DNA from: an uncultured Lachnospiraceae bacterium
GTDB lineage: Bacteria > Bacillota > Clostridia > Lachnospirales > Lachnospiraceae
Length of the DNA: 36,378 bases
Direction of reading: 5' to 3'
Assembly (NCBI GenBank): GCA_910576815.1
Contig: CAJTKA010000036.1
Location: 1-36,378, forward strand
The position numbers were made by a program, and so were the translations under genes. The notes beneath the pieces were generated by a model, which had not been told where the DNA came from, did not search any database, and was given only the letters and a program-made list of their open reading frames with translations. Shown here piece after piece: positions 32,756 to 36,378 of the stretch. Within the stretch, counting starts at the first letter, position 1. Every line of letters starts with the position of its first letter.

Positions 32756-33688
32756 TCACTCCACTGCCCCGGTCAGGTCTGTCACCTTTTCAATCCCATA
32801 CTGTTTCATATAAGCCTCGATCCCCTCCACCACCTCTATCGTCGTATAGGGATTGACAAAGTTCATCGCGCCCACAGCCACCGCACTTGCGCCCGCAAGC
32901 AGAAACTCGATGGCGTCCTCCGCGCTGCCGATGCCGCCCATGCCGATAATGGGGATCTTCACCGCCTGCGCCGTCTGATAGACCATGCGCACCGCAATCG
33001 GCTTGATCGCCGGACCGGACATGCCGCCTGTCTTGTTGGCGAGCACAAACTTTTTTCTGTGTATATCGATCTTCATGCCCGTGATCGTGTTGATCATGGA
33101 AAGCGCGTCCGCCCCCGCCGCCTCAGCGGCCTTTGCCATTTCCGTGATATCCGTCACGTTGGGACTTAATTTCATAATGACAGGCTGCTTCGCCTTTTTT
33201 TTGATCTGCGAAGTGATATCATAGAGAGAATCCGCTTTCTGCCCAAACGCGATCGCTCCCTCCTTCACATTCGGACAGGAAACGTTGATCTCCAACATAG
33301 AAATCGGCGCATCCGCAAGGCGTTCCACTACTTCCAGATAATCGGAAACCGTCTTGCCACAGACATTAACTATGACATTAGTATCATAATTCTGCAAAAA
33401 AGGGACATCCCTTTCCAGAAACACATCGATACCCGGATTCTGCAAGCCGATGGCGTTCAACATGCCGCCGTACACCTCCGCTACACGGGGCGTAGGATTT
33501 CCCTCCCAGGGGACATTGGCAACTCCTTTCGTCACCACCGCGCCCAACCTGTTCAGGTCTACAAAATCACTGTATTCCATGCCCGAGCCAAAAGTACCCG
33601 ACGCTGTCATCACAGGATTCTTGAAAGTGACGCCCGCAATTGTCACTTCCGTGCTGATGGCCTTATCCTTTCCTGTTTCTGTGTTCAT
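32756..33688 (-). CDS. pyrD: dihydroorotate dehydrogenase, class 1B catalytic subunit
   Basis: A 310-residue FMN enzyme that oxidises dihydroorotate in pyrimidine synthesis. FMN-barrel motifs are NPVMTASGTFGSG, LNAIGLQNPG, LEINVSCPN with the catalytic base Cys138, and IGMGGIGSAEDAIEFLLAGASAV. A cysteine base and the adjacent pyrK gene show the NAD-linked class 1B. The ATG at 33688 follows GGAGG at seven bases; a longer frame to 33736 runs through a short repeated DNA element and is unlikely to be used. Last gene of the rpn-pyrK-pyrD unit. Confidence 0.96.
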   Translation of the reverse strand: MNTETGKDKAISTEVTIAGVTFKNPVMTASGTFGSGMEYSDFVDLNRLGAVVTKGVANVPWEGNPTPRVAEVYGGMLNAIGLQNPGIDVFLERDVPFLQNYDTNVIVNVCGKTVSDYLEVVERLADAPISMLEINVSCPNVKEGAIAFGQKADSLYDITSQIKKKAKQPVIMKLSPNVTDITEMAKAAEAAGADALSMINTITGMKIDIHRKKFVLANKTGGMSGPAIKPIAVRMVYQTAQAVKIPIIGMGGIGSAEDAIEFLLAGASAVAVGAMNFVNPYTTIEVVEGIEAYMKQYGIEKVTDLTGAVE

Positions 33689-33708
33689 ATCATAACCTCC
33701 ATGCTTTT

Positions 33709-33736
33709 CTCCATTTCTGCGCTGCTTTTTGCGCAT
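33709..33736 (-). repeat. short leader repeat before pyrD
   Basis: On the minus strand GCGCAAAAAGCAGCGCAGAA followed by ATGGAG. The copy before murI differs at only a few bases. Here a second, better GGAGG site nearer the ATG sets the pyrD start. Confidence 0.55.
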
Positions 33737-33751
33737 GAACGAGTTTGAGAC

Positions 33752-34534
33752 TTACTTATCAATCGCTACCTCTCCCGCTTCAAAAACCGGTCCTTCCGTG
33801 CAGATACGCGCATTGTGCACATGGGAGTGCGCATCCTTGTGCGTCGTCCTGCAAACACAGCCAAGGCAGACGCCTACGCCGCAGGCCATCCGCTCCTCCA
33901 ATGATATGTAGGCTTCTATCCCTTTTTCAGCTGCATAGGCTTTGATTGCGCGCAACATGGGCATGGGCCCGCAGGCCATGATCACATCTGCTTCCAGCGC
34001 GTGGGCCCTGATGATATCCATAACGTTTCCCTTCGTACCCACACTGCCATCTTCCGTCGCTATGTAGACGTCACCGTACTTTGCCATATCTTCTTCCAGA
34101 AAAAGGTCTTTATTCCGATAGCCCAGCAAAATCTGCTTTCTCTCATCAACCGCCTTCGCCAATTCTAACAGGGGCGGTATGCCAATGCCGCCGCCCATCA
34201 AAAAAACACGTTTCCCTTTTACTTTTTCGACAGGAAAACCGTTTCCCAGCACGCCAAGGAGGTCCAACGTATCCCCCGCCTTGCAGGTCGAAAATTCCGC
34301 CGTACCTTTCCCGGCTACGCGGTAGACAAGCCGCAGAGTCCCCTTATCTTTATCCGCCTCGCAAATGCTGATCGGGCGGGGCAAAAGTGTGCTCTCGCCC
34401 TTCGGATACACCGCTACGAACTGCCCCGGGTGCGCGTCCCCTGCGAGCTTTGTCTCTAATAACAGATCATAAATCTGCTCTGCGATCTGTTTTTGCGATA
34501 TGACTTTTGCCGTTACTTTTTTCTTTCGAGCCAT
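33752..34534 (-). CDS. pyrK: dihydroorotate dehydrogenase electron transfer subunit
   Basis: A 260-residue FAD and 2Fe-2S protein that passes electrons from PyrD to NAD+. The FAD motif is LLPRPISICEA, the NAD-binding loop FLMGGGIGIPPLLELAK and ADVIMACGPMPMLRA. The Fe-S cysteines are Cys218, Cys223, Cys226 and Cys245 in MACGVGVCLGCVCR and ARICTEGP. The ATG at 34534 follows AAGGAG at six bases; a frame to 34555 would overlap the stop of the Rpn gene. It lies 63 bases ahead of pyrD. Confidence 0.95.
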   Translation of the reverse strand: MARKKKVTAKVISQKQIAEQIYDLLLETKLAGDAHPGQFVAVYPKGESTLLPRPISICEADKDKGTLRLVYRVAGKGTAEFSTCKAGDTLDLLGVLGNGFPVEKVKGKRVFLMGGGIGIPPLLELAKAVDERKQILLGYRNKDLFLEEDMAKYGDVYIATEDGSVGTKGNVMDIIRAHALEADVIMACGPMPMLRAIKAYAAEKGIEAYISLEERMACGVGVCLGCVCRTTHKDAHSHVHNARICTEGPVFEAGEVAIDK

Positions 34535-34551
34535 AGTTTCTCCTTTTCCTT

Positions 34552-35403
34552 TCACGGGGCAAGCTGCCGTTTTGCTTCCTCATATTCCTCCACGGATATC
34601 TCAAGCCCTGCACACGCTTCCTGCAGACTGAGGTGGAGATTTTTCATCGCGGATTCTACACACTTGATTATGCTCCTAAGACTGCCTTGTTCTATTCCCA
34701 GCTCTTTTCCCCGTTCCATTCCCATTTCGTAAATATTCATCCCCGCATCCTCCCATTCTTCCGACTGCCTGACCTCGTTCACGATCTGATCCAAATGCAC
34801 GATCCGCTCATCTTTCTCCGTGACATCCTCATTATCCAATGTCGTGTATTTCATATATTGCAGCAGGCTGACCAGCTCCGGTCTGCCGTTTTTGCTCGTC
34901 ATATTCAGAAAAATCTTACTTGTGCCGTCTTCCAGTCTCAGATCCGCTACTTCCGCACACTGTTCCGTAAAAGTATACATTGCCAAATCTCTTCCAAAAA
35001 TATCATCCTGCGTGATAAATATGATCGTTGTCGAAGGCAGATTTTTATATTTGGTCTTCTTTCCCGATTTTAAAATTGGTGTATCAATCAAGCTTTGATA
35101 AAAACGAGAACGCTTGCGGACATTATCTCCGTCGGTATCGTTCTGCATCTCCATATCAAACTGCCTGTCCCGCTCATCCTGTGCCCACGCATCCAGACGA
35201 ATGGCACGTTTCCCAAATTTATTTAAGACTACCTGCTCCACCTTGACTTCTTTCAGTTTCAGGTCCGCTTCATCCAGAATGATGCCAAGGACATCTTCAT
35301 ACGCCGACTTTACCTTCATAACCGACAAAAACAAGGCAAAGTCGCTCAAATTGATCTGATACGCATCAGGAAGCAGTCCGGCTTCCTTTTTCTTCTTTTG
35401 CAT
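34552..35403 (-). CDS. Rpn-family recombination-promoting nuclease / PD-(D/E)XK transposase-like protein
   Basis: A 283-residue protein of the family named after E. coli RpnA, which are DNA endonucleases with a PD-(D/E)XK fold. The active-site pattern is seen in RAIRLDAWAQDERDRQFDMEMQ (only the D and the ExQ are key). A C-terminal part with ELGIEQGSLRSIIKCVESAM and a helical end follows. The ATG at 35403 has GAGAGG seven bases upstream, in the arm of a hairpin. It sits 17 bases before pyrK in the same transcript, an odd partner for pyrimidine genes; such genes move between genomes and may have landed downstream of the pyr promoter. Confidence 0.82.
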   Translation of the reverse strand: MQKKKKEAGLLPDAYQINLSDFALFLSVMKVKSAYEDVLGIILDEADLKLKEVKVEQVVLNKFGKRAIRLDAWAQDERDRQFDMEMQNDTDGDNVRKRSRFYQSLIDTPILKSGKKTKYKNLPSTTIIFITQDDIFGRDLAMYTFTEQCAEVADLRLEDGTSKIFLNMTSKNGRPELVSLLQYMKYTTLDNEDVTEKDERIVHLDQIVNEVRQSEEWEDAGMNIYEMGMERGKELGIEQGSLRSIIKCVESAMKNLHLSLQEACAGLEISVEEYEEAKRQLAP

Positions 35404-35569
35404 ATTCTTTCCTCTCTTTCTTCGCTGGCAGAGAGGATATCCGTTTTTCTCCTCCCTGCGGTTATTCAGTTGTAAGCAAGGAGTTTCCGCAGAGAGAACT
35501 CTGCACGGATACGGATTCCGGACGAAATCCGTTAAGATACATTGAGAATCTAAGACCTATCTTTGCTTT
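35404..35569 (-). promoter_or_regulatory. long structured leader of the rpn-pyrK-pyrD unit
   Basis: On the minus strand the leader can form ACGGATT/AATCCGT, then GCAGAG-TTCT-CTCTGC, and CCTCTCT/AGAGAGG, whose second arm is the ribosome site. TATCCGT and a later ACGGATA give an alternative 7-bp pairing. No strong T tract follows a stem and no clear PyrR-binding loop is visible, so attenuation of the classical kind is not shown. Confidence 0.4.
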
Positions 35570-35575
35570 GGAATC

Positions 35576-35604
35576 ATTGTAACACATTCTGTTTTTCACT
35601 ACAA
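35576..35604 (-). promoter_or_regulatory. promoter of the rpn-pyrK-pyrD unit
   Basis: TTGTAG (35604-35599), a 17-base spacer and TACAAT (35581-35576). The transcript would start near 35569 and have a leader of about 165 bases. Confidence 0.55.
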
Positions 35605-35646
35605 GGCAAACTTTCAAACGTTTAAAATGGAGGAATAATACAATAA

Positions 35647-36060
35647 TCAAATCACCATGATCAACGTTCCCAACCCAATCAGCACACAACCGACCAGTGA
35701 CCTTGCGGTAAATTCCTCATGCAGGAACACAAAGGCAAGTACCAGCGTGATCACCACGCTCAGCTTGTCGATGGGAACCACCTTGGAGGCTTCTCCCGTC
35801 TGCAAAGCATGGTAATAGCAAAGCCACGACGCGCCGGTCGCCAGTCCTGACAGGATGAGAAATGTCCAGCTTTTCCTGCTGATCTCAGCAATTCCACCCT
35901 GCGCATTTGTCAAAAATACCATACCCCACGCCATGATCACGACCACAACTGTGCGTATGGCTGTGGCGAGATTAGAATTGACGCCTTCGATCCCAACCTT
36001 CGCCAAGATAGAAGTCAATGCCGCAAACACGGCAGACAAAATCGCAAATAGAAACCACAT
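35647..36060 (-). CDS. EamA/DMT-family small transporter
   Basis: A 137-residue membrane protein with about five hydrophobic spans and the EamA motifs ALTSILAKVGIEGVNSNLATAIRT and WLCYYHALQTGEASKVVPIDKLS. It is a half-size member (full-length ones have ten spans), so it should work as a dimer, like EmrE-type proteins. The substrate is unknown; a metabolite or drug is possible. The ATG at 36060 follows GGGAGG. Separate from the pyr unit downstream, which has its own promoter. Confidence 0.88.
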   Translation of the reverse strand: MWFLFAILSAVFAALTSILAKVGIEGVNSNLATAIRTVVVVIMAWGMVFLTNAQGGIAEISRKSWTFLILSGLATGASWLCYYHALQTGEASKVVPIDKLSVVITLVLAFVFLHEEFTARSLVGCVLIGLGTLIMVI

Positions 36061-36169
36061 ATCCGGCTGCCTCCCTCTGTTTCTATCTATTTTTTCCTTA
36101 TTTACTAATTTTACTACAAAAAGTCCCCGCTGTCTCCATCTGATACTTAATATATTTTTATAAATCCGC

Positions 36170-36198
36170 TTGACATTGCTACTATATAGTATTATTTT
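36170..36198 (+). promoter_or_regulatory. sigma-A-type promoter near the right end
   Basis: TTGACA (36170-36175), a 17-base spacer and TATTTT (36193-36198) in very A/T-rich DNA, about 75 bases ahead of a start codon with AAAGGA. Confidence 0.5.
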
Positions 36199-36271
36199 AT
36201 ATAATATAAATTTATCTTACAGGCCAAAAACACACGGCCGAGGTATCCATTTTTCTACAAAGGATCACACT

Positions 36272-36349
36272 ATGAAAAAATACTCGCTCTATAAGCAGTT
36301 CTTGGGAATCTGCTTAAAAATACTAATAATCTCTCGGAATCCTGAGTGA
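36272..36349 (+). pseudogene. start of a gene cut off by the right-hand repeat
   Basis: An ATG with AAAGGA upstream and a good promoter opens a frame that begins MKKYSLYKQFLGICLKI and stops after 25 codons at 36349, inside the 53-bp repeat. The last nine codons come from the repeat. The opening resembles a membrane-protein N-terminus, but the fragment is too short to name. Either a gene was interrupted by the repeat or a short peptide is made. Confidence 0.4.
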
Positions 36350-36378
36350 TTATATCCAGCACAGTTGGTAATGAACAT
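36326..36378 (-). repeat. 53-bp inverted repeat, right copy
   Basis: Exact reverse complement of bases 1-53. It ends precisely at the end of the window and supplies the stop codon of the frame opening at 36272. Confidence 0.9.

Noticed and set aside
35404..35569. PyrR attenuator in the pyr leader
   Set aside because: No loop with the PyrR-binding consensus and no stem followed by a T tract is visible; only general structure can be claimed.
1..36378. The whole window as one giant transposon flanked by terminal inverted repeats
   Set aside because: Contents are mostly housekeeping genes (asnS, murI, ispE, pyrD), there is no transposase or integrase, and target-site duplications cannot be seen because the window stops at the repeats.
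1..36378. CRISPR arrays, tRNA and rRNA genes
   Set aside because: No regularly spaced repeats, and no cloverleaf or rRNA-like conserved segment was noticed on either strand.

Overview
The window looks like a chromosomal piece of a spore-forming, Gram-positive gut Clostridium, most likely a Lachnospiraceae member. This is inferred from gene families and layout, not from a search. Pointers are a SPOCS/LysM spore-envelope protein, class 1B PyrD with PyrK, a trigger-factor-like lipoprotein, the ispE-GntR-murI-DUF1934 order, strong AGGAGG-type ribosome sites and several intracellular plant-glycan hydrolases. Most of it has mixed GC content. The segment at about 29.2-32.7 kb is visibly richer in A/T.

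Layout. 0-6.5 kb: a SAM methyltransferase, a 61-residue membrane protein, a GH31 alpha-xylosidase-like enzyme, and convergent to these an operon of YxeA-family protein and GH95 enzyme. 6.5-8.2 kb: an XRE regulator and a membrane GGDEF protein. 8.2-11.8 kb: an ABC exporter with two ATPases and two ABC-2 permeases, behind a heavily structured leader. 12-16.8 kb: a GHKL kinase without membrane segments, a LytTR regulator and a GH115 alpha-glucuronidase in one overlapping operon, plus a stand-alone receiver. 16.8-24.8 kb: housekeeping genes (NlpC/P60 hydrolase, asnS, PPIase lipoprotein, DUF1934, murI, GntR regulator, ispE). 25-29.1 kb: a small abundant-looking protein with a strong terminator, a membrane spermidine-synthase-like protein and the SPOCS/LysM protein. 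29.2-32.7 kb: an A/T-rich module of XRE regulator, CotH-family protein (frameshifted), VTC-type polyphosphate polymerase domain and DUF4956 membrane protein. 32.7-36.1 kb: Rpn-family nuclease, pyrK, pyrD and a small EamA transporter. The window ends with a promoter and the start of a gene that is cut off.

How it works together. The three glycosidases lack signal peptides, so they should trim xylose, fucose (or galactose) and glucuronic acid side chains from oligosaccharides already inside the cell. No sugar importer is present. The GH31 and YxeA-GH95 transcription units share an upstream motif (ACTGTA-rich, 32 bases before a TATCCTGAT element) that resembles a LytTR-type site, and a LytTR regulator is encoded in the GH115 operon; this suggests a local regulon but is inference.

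Most notable: a perfect 53-bp inverted repeat forms the two exact ends of the window; the ABC exporter leader can fold into two back-to-back hairpins with a 9-bp pseudoknot next to the start codon; the CotH/VTC/DUF4956 module is a surface or polyphosphate-related system of unknown role; and several genes appear to hide their ribosome sites in hairpins.
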